The notes beneath the pieces are model-generated. The model made no database searches. It was not told where the DNA came from and worked only from the letters and a program-made list of their open reading frames with translations. The position numbers and the translations under genes were made by a program. From Cryptomeria japonica (lineage: Eukaryota > Streptophyta > Pinopsida > Cupressales > Cupressaceae): 64,000 nt of DNA. Position 1 is the stretch's first letter. The number at the start of each line of letters is the position of its first letter. The stretch lies in NCBI RefSeq assembly GCF_030272615.1, contig NC_081406.1, positions 396,698,439 to 396,762,438 of the forward strand, read 5' to 3'. Of the stretch, positions 10,850 through 22,349 are shown in pieces.

Positions 10850-11060
10850 CCATGTCCTATAAAACCCAAGAACACTAAAATCTTTTTTTGCAAATGTGAC
10901 ACAACCACACTCTACTACACCTCGAATCTTTCTTTTTGTCTTTGCATAGGGCTATCACAAATTGGAGAAGAGGTTTTTTGGAATTAAAAAGGTTATTTGC
11001 ATAAGTTTTTAAAATGAAAGAAGGGCACTCAAATGGGTTTTGTGGTTCTTCTTCACCTAT
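10850..11060 (-). pseudogene. hAT transposase, BED-type zinc finger block
   Basis: The minus strand encodes VWLCHICKKRF at about 10925-10877, followed after a one-frame shift by FLGFIGHGIKVC at about 10872-10837. The Cys-x2-Cys pair and the later His and Cys match the spacing of BED fingers, which bind transposon ends. The upstream part of the open frame, from 11093, is not clearly part of the family. Confidence 0.65.
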
Positions 11061-11559
11061 AGCACTCACACACCCTAATAAACTCCCTGTCAATGTTGAA
11101 ACTCACACATTTATTTCTTCCATTTTATATTCAGTACTCTCACTATTGCTACTCACGTTTTGTGAAACAATAAGGCAAGCACAAATTGAAAATAAGAAAA
11201 TCATGCATTTCTTTCTTAAAATTATGAAAAAAAAATCCTCTCTACTTGTACTCACCCCTCCCCACAAAAAGGTAGAATTGCTTACCTTTTCTACTTCTCT
11301 TGCTATCTCACTCCTCATTACTCACTAATGTTGATTTCTCTAATCGTATCTTCAAACTCTGTTCAAAATGATTTTTTTAACCTCTTAACTTGGCTGCATT
11401 TTTTTGACATGTAAAAATGAATTAGAATGAAAGAGCGAGGCTTCTTTTTGCTCATTAGGGCTAAGTGTGGTGTGGGGTCCCACCAAAAATATTAAAATAA
11501 TGGTTTTTTAGTTTGTACTTTTTAAAAAATAATTGACTGCTTTGCTGTAGGATGGCTAG

Positions 11560-11603
11560 GGGACATCTGAGACATACCCAACATCTGAGACATACCCAAC
11601 TGT
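11560..11603 (+). repeat. Short tandem repeat, two copies of about 19 bp
   Basis: The unit ACATCTGAGACATACCCAA is present twice back to back, followed by CTGTCTTAGG. Confidence 0.85.
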
Positions 11604-12251
11604 CTTAGGGTCATCCAGGGTCCCCATCTTTTAGGAACATTTCCAAGATGGCTAGGGTTTTTCTTTCAGAATTTGGGGACAGCTGGGGAACATTTCTGGG
11701 GTGTCCCTAGAACCTCCTTGTTATGGGAACAGCAAAAAAAATCTCAGGAACATAACTTCTTTTGGGACAAGTTTCATGGTTTTACTTGGGTGAGCTTTTT
11801 GCTCCAAACTAGTCATTTGCAACTTGCAAATGATTTGGTAGTGGTTCCTTACATGCTATTAGAACTTCAGATGTGCCAAACAAAATGATAGCAATGAGAA
11901 ATGATTCACAAAAAGGCCTCATGTAGGTCAAGGCTTGCAATGATCTAAGATATAGAGAGAGCTAGTCCTATAACTTGACCGCTCAATTCAAATATGCTCA
12001 TAAGGATTCGAGAAATAGAATTAACTATGGTTGGCTTAAATCACTTGCTTTTATGAATTGCATATCATTTTTGCCTTGTATAAAGGTTATGCTAATGCTA
12101 TAGAAGCTTTTGAATGGATTCTGAGAATAATAGCATATGCATTTTTGGAATCTTTGTTCAAACACATCATGCAAGGCATAGATGAAAAAATCTGCAAAAA
12201 ATCTTTTAACTCTCAATTTTTTGCGAGTCATTTATGGCAACAATTTAATCT

Positions 12252-12331
12252 GCAAAAAAAATAGGGCGATCTATTGAAAAAAATCGCAAAAAAAATAGGG
12301 CGATTTATTGAAAAAAATTGCAAAAAATCGG
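12252..12331 (+). repeat. Short tandem repeat, about two copies of 37 bp
   Basis: The unit, which includes ATAGGGCGAT and TATTGAAAAAAAT followed by CGCAAA or TGCAAA, occurs twice in tandem with few differences. A-rich and non-coding. Confidence 0.75.
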
Positions 12332-13454
12332 GAGAACTCAAATAAATCTGCAATAATGATTTGTCGGGTATTCTTTTACTGATTACCATCATGCAATTGA
12401 TTACATAACCTTGCACCTTACCATTTGTGAATCAATTAGTGTAATTGTGTACCTATCCACAACAAGTTAAAAAATAGGTGCCTTCAAGGGATGTGGCGTC
12501 TCTGTGGGAAGAATTTCAATCCTTTGGGTGTATGTGTGAGGAAAACTTCAGTGTGGTGTTTTTGAATGATATGGTAGTTTCATATGGAAGTCTCATGCTT
12601 CTTGAACCATGTTCTTGATGCTGAAGGTATGTTGTGAACGCTGACAAAGTTCATCAATGTGTATGAGATGATCCGAGCTGAAAATTTGAAAGGCTTTGTG
12701 TGCACATGCTAATGCCAGCTATTGAACAAACTACAAAGTATTTTTATTATGGAAGATGTGAAGTAGAGGAGAACTTTAATTCTACAGAAAGGAGATTAAA
12801 GCAATGCAAATCCTTTGTAATATGTATTGAACTCAAATTCATTTAGAGGTTGCACTTATTTTTTGGTATATGATATGTATTTAACTCAAACTTTGGTTTA
12901 TATATGATGAAAAACAATAATATGCTCTACAAATTCAGTGTATATGTTTGTTTTTCAAGAATATTTTAAGAATTATATATTTTCAAATGTTCAATGAGTT
13001 TTTGCTGTTTTTTTCCCGACTTTTCAAAAATTTTGAGCCAAAAGAGTTATTGCCGAGTAAGAGTTTTTCATCTTTGATGCAAGCAAGGTGTAGGGGACTA
13101 GAGGTTCAAAATTTCGACATTAAATGTAAATTGAAATTTAGCTATAATGCTTGCGAGGATTTTCAAATAAAAAAGGCTACTTACTACAAATATGTAAGAC
13201 AATTCTTCTGATTGATGCTATTTTTAAATTCTACAACCTATTTTGAAATATTTCAAGTTTATATTTGCTGAGTATTTTTTCTGCTTTTTCTTCACATGAA
13301 CCGGATCGATCATGTTTTGAATTGCAAGTTGAGCTTTTGATGCCCACGATTGCGGGTTGCATGGAATTGTTTGAGTGGAATTAATTTTAATGTTTATAAA
13401 GGGTTCTTTGCAAGCTATTCTTTTTTTTCTAAATTTGTTATTACTTTCCAACAG

Positions 13455-14344
13455 TTTTGCTACAGGCATAGAGAATGCTCAATCAGACTCTGGAAGAGAT
13501 TCTCTTGCTGAAGCTCGTGAAGCTCCTCCAGAAGGATTACATGAACATCATGGAGCCCCTGCCAGAGATGCACAGGGACAGAGAAATGACAACCAAAGGC
13601 AGATGGTGAGAAGGTTTCAAGTGGGATTCCAATTGGATTTGTTGCTCATTCTCAAGCTTGCTATTGTGGTATTTGTTTTCAATCAAGATGGATCTAAGGA
13701 GAGATTGTTTCTTTTGCTGTCCCTTGCAACCTTGGTTTACTTGTAAGTGAATGGCATTTTCATCATCACAGCTGAGACCATCTTTTCTGTGCAAATATAT
13801 TTATCACAATTCACCCCATTTTTTATAACTTATTGATGGAAATCTGTTATTATGGGAACAACATTTTTGAGGATTGCAGGTATCAAACTGGAGCTCTTGC
13901 TCCTCTCTTACAATGGATTTCAGAGAGTGCTCAACGAGTTAGGCTACCACCTCAGCCTCCTGCTCGAGTTGTAAACCCTCAGCATGTTGCTAGGGCTGGT
14001 AAGCCTGCAGAGGGAACTTGTTAACAGTTACAGTTTAGTCTTACCATATATACAATGCCTTTGATAATTTTGAATTGTTCCCTAATGATAACTATATGTG
14101 TTTTGCAGAGGGACTCCAAGAGGCTGGAAATGAGCCTAATGCACAAAATGTTGAAAGGCAGGGTCCTCAAGATGTGGACATTCAAGAGGTTGGTAACGGT
14201 CTTGATGGACCTGCTGACAGAGTCAATCAGGGAGCTGGAGATCCACAAGGGCTTAATTGGTGGGGATTTATGAAGGAGGTTCAGATGATCGTTGTAGGCT
14301 TTGTGATGTCTCTTTTGCCTGGCTTCCATCATCATGCTGACTAG
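13455..14344 (+). CDS. HERP-like ubiquitin-domain ER membrane protein, last three exons
   Basis: Three exons join in frame: 13455-13742 (or from 13466), 13880-13998 and 14109-14344, with GT-AG introns of 137 and 110 bases and a TAG stop at 14342-14344. The product contains a hydrophobic segment FQLDLLLILKLAIVVFVFNQ DG (residues cross the membrane), then YQTGALAPLLQWISE and the C-terminal NWWGFMKEVQMIVVGFVMSL with LLPGFH. This is the C-terminal half of the plant family related to HERPUD proteins, ER membrane proteins with an N-terminal ubiquitin-like domain that act in ER-associated degradation. The ubiquitin-like domain was not found upstream, so those exons lie beyond long introns, outside the window, or are lost. 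Splice phases are consistent and no stop interrupts the exons, so this part looks functional. The first exon start is uncertain between two AG sites. Confidence 0.78.
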
Positions 14345-14383
14345 ATCATTTCTCATTTCAAGGTCTTTTCTAAATGAGATAAG

Positions 14384-14389
14384 AATAAA
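14384..14389 (+). promoter_or_regulatory. Possible polyadenylation signal of the HERP-like gene
   Basis: AATAAA lies 40 bases after the stop codon, in an A-rich stretch; usual plant 3' UTRs are longer, so a later signal may be used. Confidence 0.4.
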
Positions 14390-14399
14390 CAAAATATAA

Positions 14400-16000
14400 G
14401 TTTTTTTCAGTCCCGTGGCAGATGGGTGGACTTAATTTAGCTGCCTCTATTATAGCCGTTGATTAGTTTTCAATTTGTTGAGATGTAATTACAGTTGAAC
14501 ATAAAGATATTAGGGCAGAATACCATCAAAATGTCCAAGGTAAATGGAAAGAAATCTTGTTACTGGCTTCTCCAATGATGTTTCACAGGCCAAATTTGTA
14601 TCGTGGCCCGGTCATATTACAAGGATTTTATCTTTTAATCTTTTATAATTATCATTTAAAATTTTTGGTATGATGCCACAGTTTTTCGTCACAATTCTCA
14701 ATAAAATTGCTATGTCAAATTCCATTTTTTTTATTACACACCTTTTGTCTTTGTCGGTGCCTCAATTCAATTTCTCAAATTCTAGTGTAACAAAGTGTAG
14801 GGATGTTTTTGTTTTCTCTCACGTTTTTTGCCTGCTACGCCCCTTTGTGGGTTGTTTATGTAGGCCATCATCGTTAAATGTTTTGTTTTGCAACTTCGTT
14901 TCTTAGTTAGCTTTTCAGGCCGGGACACCATAAGAGAACCCCATACTCTTATCTAACAAAAAAATACTTTTCGATTCAAAATGACAACCATCAATTTGCA
15001 TGGAACACCTACTATATATGTGCTGACATGGAAAATATACATCGTATTGGAAATGCTTAAAATATTACTTGGTAAATATTGTGATGCTATTTGTAAGGCT
15101 GACTGAAAATAATTTGATTATTTTATTGTGTTAGAAGTTAAGAGAGTTGTTTTTTAAAAAGAAAAAAATCTCTGGTGAGTTATGGAGTGCATACAACGGT
15201 TATTCCTTTAGTGAAGTAGAGGTCAAGGGATATGATAGACACACCATGCAGGGACACAAACACAACACTCAGTTTATCCGCAACTAATTATCGGCAAAGT
15301 TCTGCTTAAGCTTCTGACGACTGAGGATTGTACAAGGTCATAGACTGTCAATTTAACTTCACTGACTTAAGAGAACATGTACCAGAAGTTGCTATTTGAT
15401 TAGAAGGGTTTGTCTACTAGACAAGGTTTTTTTTTGACCTTGTACCAGTATGACTCTACTCTACATGTTTAGTTGTTTGTCTCTTTGTAATATTTGCAAC
15501 TACAGTAGTACTTTTGGTAAGTTTAATCAGATCACACAGTACACAGATTTAAGTTGTAGTTGATTACAAATTTGATAGAAACTGGAGAACTAGTTTTGTT
15601 GTTTAGGATATTGCTTTCTATAATGCGGACGATGGTAATGGATTGGGTTTTACAATACAACACAAAAAATGGAATTTAATATCTAAAAAATTCGTTATCT
15701 TGATTAACATTTCAAACTGAGAGTTGTTTAACAATTATCATGATGCATAGTGCATAGTCTAATATTAGAGGCTATTTAGTGAAAATATCTACACCATTTA
15801 GATTTTTTAGGGTATGAGGACAATTAGTTAACTACAATATATCACTTTGAAGAAGGAAAGAACTTTACCATTATTTATTTAAGACCATAGGTAACAATGG
15901 GCAGTTGTGTTTGTTTTTAAGATGCATGTGATATGAGAGGTAAAATGGAGATTATGGTCTTTGTAAGGTCGAAGTGTTTTGTGATTGTTTTTGATTAGGT
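14400..16000. other. No gene recognised
   Basis: AT-rich sequence without convincing open frames or repeats. The first part is presumably the 3' UTR and flank of the HERP-like gene. Confidence 0.45.
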
Positions 16001-17990
16001 AAAATAGGTTTTGAAGCGGCCCCGAAATCCTTTACAAGCAGATTTTATGGGGATTTGGAACCCACAAATTGAAAGCTGTCAAAGGATAGACAAAGGTAAA
16101 CAGCAACCCAACAACAACATACCAAAAAGTTAACAATATCAAAGATCTGTTTGCTAGAGAAAAAGGCTGAAGCCACCGACAAACTTAACTCATGAGATCC
16201 ATCATGGGTTTTAAGAAGGCTCCCATAACCTTAACAAATGCTGCAACAAGCAAGACGCAAATTACTCGCAACTTAAAAACAATATTAAATAAGCAGATGA
16301 ACCAAAGAGACCCTACTGAAACAATAAGTGGCCTAAGCCAACAAACACAAAAGATGGGTTTTGAAAGACTCCCATAACTTTACGATGTAGGTCCAAGCAA
16401 ATATTACCATCCTCAAAGTCCTCATCACAAGCATTGAGATAAGACACCTTTGGAATCCACCACAATAGGATAGGAAAAGTGTCAACCAAAGGAAGGGCAA
16501 CCACAACCCCCTTACAACAACTCCCACCATCTGTTGGAGACCAAGTCTCCACCTCAATAGAAGACACCTTTACATTAATAGGATAAATTTGCAACAATCG
16601 GAAAAGGAACACCCTTGAAATCCACCTCAATAGGATACACAGAATGTCAATCTAAAGAAGGGCAACAACCACCCCCTTACAACATCTCTCACCATTTGCT
16701 ACAAACTAAACATCCACCTTTATAGGATAGATATAAAGAATAGAACCACCCATCACCTCCCACTCCCCCTCAATGGGAGCAATAAAGGTATGAGAGCAAG
16801 AAAGGGCAGCAAGAGCCTCCAAAGAACAAAACCATAGTATAGGAGCAAAAAACCCCCTAGTAGCAAAAACCCCTAACCAAAAACAAGAGACAGGCCCTTG
16901 AGGGAAAGAGACACAGGTCGAAACCAAAAAAAGAGAAAGGGAGTGCTAGAAGATAGGAAGAGAAAAAGCACACCCAACTTAGCGAAAATCTTGACCAAAA
17001 GATCTCCACCGAAAAAGATCCGAGAAGCCAAACTAGCCAAGAACCAAACTCTAATAGAATTGCCCAACAAAGAGCCACCAAAAGTGGAAAAATCAGACGG
17101 GGCAACAAAATCAAACCCCTCAACCACAACAAACCAACCAAGCTCACCACTAAGAGGAGCATGAAGATTCACACAAGAGAAAAGAGCCAAGCCCCCAAGT
17201 CCTACTGTGGGATAGAGAGATCTCGGCACATGGAGAGAGCACAAAATAAAGCCCTCACCATGAACAAAACCACAAATTGAGTGAGGAAGAGGAAACAATA
17301 ACACTCCATAGGGCCCAAAAGAGTAGCACTGTCACCTCCCACCACCCAGAAATAAGCAAGTACCTCCCAGACAAAAGAAAAGAGGGAAAAGCTAGCAAAA
17401 CAAGCCAACACGTCCACGGGGAGGATGGAGACTCCAAAAAACAAATGACAACATGAAGAGAAGCACCCCAATAAAAAACAAGCTCTGACACACCACAACA
17501 TCCTCCACAAACACTGCTCCCAAAAATAGCATCAGGAATGAACCAATCACCACAGGAGACAAAGGAACCACTCATGGCCACAACCTCCAACCAAAGAAAA
17601 TGGACCAACTAGGTGAGAACAATGATCCCAAAAGTCATCGCTAAGTAGATCCACTCGATGTAGAGCGGATCAAGAGCCAAACGGAGGAACAACTTCCCCA
17701 ACCCACAACACAAGAAAGAACCCGCTCTGCCAAGGAAAACCTGCCATGAAGAAACCAAAATAGACAAAAAGAGCCAGCCACATAATAGCCAACCTATAGA
17801 TTGACCCACAACCACAACATCGTCATCACCATCATCCTCATCAATTGCATCACTGCCCTCGCCTAGGGTTTCAAATGTTCCCAATTTGCTTTTTTCTCCA
17901 CTTTCCACTTCCATTGTGTTTGCTTTGTGAATTTGTTATTCTTATGATTAAGATTTTTTTTATGTTGTAGCATTTGGATTTATTTGTATG
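16000..17990. other. Strand-asymmetric A/C-rich region, no gene recognised
   Basis: The plus strand is rich in A and C, so the minus strand stays open for long stretches (for example 17304-16873, 17608-17255, 17914-17609). Those translations are dominated by Leu, Ser, Phe, Trp, Val and Cys and match no domain I recognise. The segment starting at 17914 has an acidic N-terminus (EDDGDDD) and then becomes hydrophobic. I read these frames as composition artefacts, although an untranslated part of a retroelement is possible. Confidence 0.45.
16440..16730 (+). repeat. Degenerate tandem repeat, about 165-bp unit
   Basis: The words AAGGAAGGGCAACCAC, CCCCCTTACAACA and TCCACCTCAATAG at 16488-16560 recur in the same order at 16654-16725 with substitutions. 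A third, weaker partial copy (CACCTTTGGAATCCACC, about 16446) precedes them. Confidence 0.6.
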
Positions 17991-18959
17991 ATAGTTTTTG
18001 TTTTTTTTGGAAAAGGAGGGGTACAAATTTATTAATCAACAACAATCAATACAAAGCAGAAAGAGCTAATAAGATAAAAAAGAAGCCACAAGACAAGAAA
18101 GAATACAATCAACCAATCAAGGCCCTCTTAAAGCCCCCAAATAATCTCTCATGTACTCCATAACTAACTCTTTTAATGTTCGAGAATACTTTGAGGACAA
18201 ATATTCCCAATCTCCAACGTTCTACATTTCCATTTGCTCAGAAGCCTATTTTGCCAAACAACTCGCTACTTTGTTCTACTATCGAGGAATGTGACAAAAT
18301 GTAACATAATCCAAAGAACTACAAAGTCTACAAATTTGATTGACCACCAAGGCCAATTTTCAATTCATTCCCTCCACCCGTCGCTTATTCAACATCTCAA
18401 CCACTTTTTGTTAATCAAATTTACAGATGAGCTTCCATAAAATTGTTAGTATGTTGCCCTTTCTACAAAGGAAAGAAGAAATTGACAACCCCAAACTATC
18501 TTTACCTATTCCACTAATCCTAGCATTCTCAGGATTTACTCTGGAAGAAACTTTAGTATTAATCTTCAACATATCATGAGGAGGGAGCGATCAACAAACA
18601 TCATGACGAGCCTTGCTCTTGGCATGCCAACTCGCCCTGGAAAAGGGGAACCTCACGCCACATTTAGCTAATCCCAAATTTTGAATTATGTCCAAATCAC
18701 TCGAACCCACAGGGGTGGACTGATCACAATTTGCTAATAAGATCTCTTGAAGAACACTAATGATTCTCATTCACAATTTGATGACTCAATATTTTTCTAT
18801 TCTTTTCAGTTTCTTTCCAACTAATTATATCCAATGTTCCAAGCAATTTGAAGGAAGTCTCAATATTTTTCTACCATTTTTGGTTTCTTTCCAGCTAATT
18901 ATGTTCCAAGCAATTTCAAGGAAGTATTATCTAGGTGATTACCTAGAAGACCCTAGAAC

Positions 18960-19407
18960 TTGACCAAAGAGGAGGCATGAACACAAGCTTTATTTCAAGC
19001 CCCCACTGGAAATGCCAAGTTTTCCTAGAGAAGGGACACAAAAAAAATATACAAGAAACATTCCTCATTGTTATTATTCAAAATACACATAGGAGGACCC
19101 TAAAGTCCCCTCCTTTGTAAATTATCCCATGTGAGGCACCTATTTTGCATAATCAACCACATGAAAAGGTTACATTTAGGTCAAGTAAACTTGTTCCCCT
19201 CCTTTGTCCTCCAAGGAACACCCATTCTCCTATGAATTTGACTGTCCAATTCATGGTAACCTTTCCATTCGGATTAGGGCCCCATGCAAGAATATCTCTC
19301 CCCTCAAAGGAATTATAAACTTTGCATACCCAAATCTTGACAAGCTTGATGGTCCTCCTCAGAGCCCAGTGGAGGTTCTTTCTATTAAACACTTCCATTG
19401 GACCCAA
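18960..19407 (-). pseudogene. LINE ORF2 C-terminal zf-RVT remnant
   Basis: The minus strand reads MWLIMQNRCLTWDNLQRRG at about 19165-19100, the conserved start of the zf-RVT domain found at the C-terminus of plant LINE ORF2, followed by PPMCILNNNNEE with the first cysteine. The rest is degraded by stops. Confidence 0.8.
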
Positions 19408-19683
19408 AACCTATTTTTTTGAAATTTGCTACCTTATTCCAACTTGCCTCAAGAAAATTGTCACATAAAGATTGCTAATGTGGGAACATTGAAATGATAG
19501 GTGAGAGTCCATCCTAGGAGTCAAACCAAAATAAAGCCTCAAGACTTCTATTACAAATCCAAAATAGCCCCTAATTGATTAACTTAGCAACTCTTTTGTA
19601 AGTGCCCCAAATCATAGAACCTTTATCCATAAGGCTACACTGAGGAATAATATTACTATTTACTCTTTTTAAATACCTAGAAG

Positions 19684-20620
19684 TTAGGATCCTAGCCTAA
19701 TGTAGGTTTTGATTAATGCACCACTTCCAATAGAGCTTAGCGACCAAAAATTGACCACTAAGATTTGTCTATCGAAGACCAAGACCACCTTCTTGTTTTG
19801 ACCTACAAATAGATTCCCAATTAACCAAAATCCACTTTTTAAAGAGAAAATTACCAACCCATAAGAATTGAAGGGAGAGAGCATCAAACTCATAAGCAAA
19901 GCTTGAAGGAGCCACTTGCACAAATATCCTGTATAAAGGGAAAGTTTGAACCACCAACTTTACAAGTCATTCTTCCAACAGTTGAAAGCCATTTGTAGGT
20001 CCAATGACTAACTCTTCCACAAAACTTATCTAAAACATCCTGCCATAATCTTCTAGGCAGAGGGCCCACAACAATGGGAATCCCAAGATGAAAAAAGGAA
20101 GGGAGCCTATTTGAAATTTTACAATTTGAGCAATCTTGATCTAAATAATCTTAGGAGTATTAAAGAAGAATGTGAAGGACTTGTCCTCATTAATCCTTTG
20201 CCTCGAGGCTGCCAAGTAAATAGACAAATACTTTCTTAGATTGACTATCTCATTAACTTTGACTAAGCCCACTAGACCTATGTCATCCATAAACTATAAA
20301 TGAGAGTGTAGAGACAACTTGTTACCTCAATTCATCCTTGAATTAGACCTCTCCTCACACAAGACTTGATAAATCTCTCCAAGCCTCCAACCATTAAAGT
20401 AAATAAATAAGGTGAAAGGGAATCACCTTGTTGAAGACCTAAAGAAGCTCCAAAAAGCTTAGAGGACTCGCTATTGATGAGAATTGAGAAAGAGAAGGAA
20501 GTGACAAAACTCATGACCCACTTGATCTAGTCACTGTCAAACTCAAAAGCCGCCAAAACCTTATGCAGGAAATCCTATTTAACACTATCATAAGCTTTGG
20601 CCATGTTTGTAGAAGCAAAG
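19684..20620 (-). pseudogene. LINE reverse transcriptase remnant
   Basis: Near the 5' break the reading is NMAKAYDSVK (family FxKAYDxV block, about 20605-20575). Then GLQQGDSLSPYLFTLMVGGL at about 20440-20380, the invariant GLRQGDPLSPYLF block. The catalytic F-x-D-D is present as FMDDIGL at about 20293-20277. The thumb/connection part LIKTYIRLGS and the preceding block lie at 19923-19684, in shifted frames. At least two TAG stops sit in the KAYD block alone. Confidence 0.85.
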
Positions 20621-20625
20621 ATTGT

Positions 20626-20637
20626 GCTCTAATACCA
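20626..20637 (-). other. Primer-binding site, initiator-tRNA type
   Basis: The minus strand reads TGGTATTAGAGC, one base off the usual plant methionine-initiator PBS, immediately next to the LTR end at 20638. Confidence 0.65.
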
Positions 20638-21006
20638 TGTAGTTGATGATACAACCATAGGAGCCAAGAATCATCTACAAGCAAAACTCTTGTCACACAA
20701 AAGAGATCAAACAAGGATAATATGCTCCATGAGAACTTGAGAATTTTGTATTATTACACACAAATATTGAAGATACAATGAATGAATGAATGACTTGATT
20801 TATAGAAAGCAAGATATGCTCTAATCCTAAAATTAGGAAAAGTAAAGAAAAGAAAAGAGGAGCTAAATAAAGCTCAACTACAATTGAACTAAAGCTAGAA
20901 AACCATAACTCTAGATGAAAAAAGCACCTAAGTTTAGCTTAAGTGAAAATGTAATTAAATGACTTCATTAATAAATAATTAGACAATTGTCCTAATTACT
21001 CCAACA
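20638..21006 (-). repeat. LTR of a copia-like element, copy 1
   Basis: On the minus strand it runs from TGTTGGAGTAATTAGG to ATCAACTACA (369 bp). A C6 run on the plus strand (minus ATGGGGGG) directly flanks the right end as a polypurine tract, and a PBS flanks the left end. It is a direct repeat of 21958-22349. The pair share GATTTTTGGCTC-type and AATTAGGACAATTGTCTAAT-type blocks and differ by scattered changes. Confidence 0.7.
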
Positions 21007-21457
21007 CCCCCCATAAGAATAACTTAGGGATAAGCTAAAGAACTAACACAAATGCATGCATGAATGAGTCTCAACAACAAAGGCTTGATCAAGTACTCAT
21101 GTACAAATCAATGCAAATCAATGGAACTCTCAAAAGTGGAGAAAAGGAGAAAAACTCAATGGAAAAAAACCATTCTCTAAAAGAGAGAAATAAATGAAAA
21201 AGAATGTACACGTCACAAACATAAAGTACTCAAGATACCCCATGAGTGTTGAACCAGTCACAAAAGTACAATCAATGCCCCCCCATAAGAGAGAGAATGA
21301 GGTTTGGAATGTAGCTCCTGTGCCAATGATGAATGCTTGAAGTTAGAACATTATCTGCTACCTGCAAACAAAATTTATTCTCTTAGAAAGAAACAAATCC
21401 ACCATAGATATGAGAAGTCACTCCCATAAACTAGAAGATGTAGGAATCCAAATCCAA
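21007..21457 (-). repeat. 3' internal region of the copia-like family, copy 1
   Basis: Sequence to the right of the polypurine tract continues the direct repeat with 22350-22825. Shared words include ACTTAGGGATAAGCTAAAGA, CAACAAAGGCTTGAT, GGAGAAAAGGAGAAAAAC and GAAGATGTAGGAATCC. No coding potential identified. Confidence 0.65.
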
Positions 21458-21497
21458 ATGGCATGACCTTGACAAAGGGAAATTATGAGTCTCGGTG

Positions 21498-21957
21498 ACA
21501 TGCAATCTTAACACATCTTAGATGGCTAGATATTTTTCCTTATTTGTATGGAATCATATCTAAACTAGTGACTCTAGGAGGTAGATTAGCTTAGGGTAAT
21601 ATCATAGACTATATTGTACGAGTTATTTGTTATAGTGTTGATCATGACACTATATGTAGTATATCGGACCTTGAATGTCCCTGCACACTTTGAAATAGAC
21701 TTTGGAAGATACATGGAGACCCTCATATCTCTCTATTTCTAGAGGATATTGCAATAGATTGTCTTCTTTCCTTGTACATACAGATTTAATACCCTTATAT
21801 AATGATACTTTAGAGGATATTGAGTATATCACAAGTCTTGCATGTTTAGATGGATCAGAGGCCTATCTTCATGTTCCTATTCGTCACATTAAGATCCCAT
21901 CTCAATCACCTATGTCTGTTGTTCTTCATCTAATTGGAATTGGCTCATGCATAGCCA
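21498..21957 (+). repeat. Inverted-repeat arm of about 460 bp (left)
   Basis: This segment matches the reverse complement of 23155-23608. Shared words are ACATGGAGACCCTCATATCTC versus the same in the other arm (1 change), GATACTTTAGAGGA and GGCTCATGCATAGCC. The open frame from 21702 to 21962 encodes DTLEDIEYI and GSEAYLHVPI, which correspond to DTLEELEHI and GSKACLHVHI in the other arm. The arm ends exactly where the LTR copy 2 begins. The protein is not recognised. Confidence 0.7.
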
Positions 21958-22349
21958 TATAAAAGTTGATGATACCACCACAAGAGCCAAAAATCATCTG
22001 CAAACAAAACACCTGACACACAAAAGAGGTCAAGAAAATATAATATGCTCCATAACAAACTGAGAATTCTGTATTATTGCACATAAGAATATTGGAGATA
22101 CAATTACAATGAAGGCTTGCCTTTTATAGAAAGAAATAAATTCTCTAATCATAAAATTAGGAGAACTAAAGTAAAGCATGAAGGAGCTAAATAAATCTCA
22201 ACTAAAGCTAACTAAAGTATCACTAAGTGAACTTAAGCTAGAAAAGCATAACTCTAAATAAAAAAACACCTAAGTTCATCTTAAGTGAAAAAATAATTAA
22301 AGGGTCTAATTAATTAAGTAATTAGATAATTGTCCTAATTATTCCTATA
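21958..22349 (-). repeat. LTR of a copia-like element, copy 2
   Basis: Direct repeat of 20638-21006. On the minus strand it starts TATAGGAATAATTAGG and ends ATCAACTTTTATA (392 bp). A polypurine tract (plus strand CCCCCCTTAAG, 22350-22360) flanks its right side, so it would be the 3' LTR of an element reading leftward. Confidence 0.7.

Larger units (their letters stand above)
8143..11060 (-). pseudogene. hAT superfamily transposase, decayed, interrupted
   Basis: Read on the minus strand, four blocks occur in the order of plant hAT (DUF659-type) transposases: a BED-type zinc finger (11020-10850), the DUF659 start (10640-10430), the catalytic-core part (9530-9190) and the C-terminal dimerisation part (8897-8143). 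The protein would have excised and inserted DNA by cut and paste. Several frameshifts and stops lie between and inside the blocks. The stretch 9530-10430 does not translate into hAT sequence and may hold an insertion or an intron. Terminal inverted repeats were not found. Confidence 0.8.
11100..13450. other. No gene recognised; upstream intron or intergenic DNA
   Basis: No recognisable coding sequence. Two short tandem repeats are present and listed separately. The part from about 11555 to 11750 has several GGGGAC/GTCCC words that could be subterminal repeats of the hAT element. If the host gene at 13455 has further exons to the left, this stretch is at least partly intron. Confidence 0.4.
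18003..20620 (-). mobile_element. LINE (non-LTR) retrotransposon, 5'-truncated and inactive
   Basis: Minus-strand translation gives the RT and downstream parts of a plant LINE (L1-like) ORF2. The 5' end is cut inside the RT domain near 20620, next to a copia-like PBS and LTR. The 3' end shows a TTGTACCCCTCCTTTTCC block followed by an A-rich tail (seen as T-rich sequence at about 18000-18015 on the plus strand), a common form of plant LINE 3' ends. Multiple stops and frameshifts are present. No target-site duplication was recognised. Confidence 0.85.

Noticed and set aside
16873-17914. Long minus-strand open frames with many Trp, Cys, Leu and Phe
   Set aside because: Overlapping frames are open at once and the composition follows the A/C skew of the plus strand; no domain or splice structure supports a gene.
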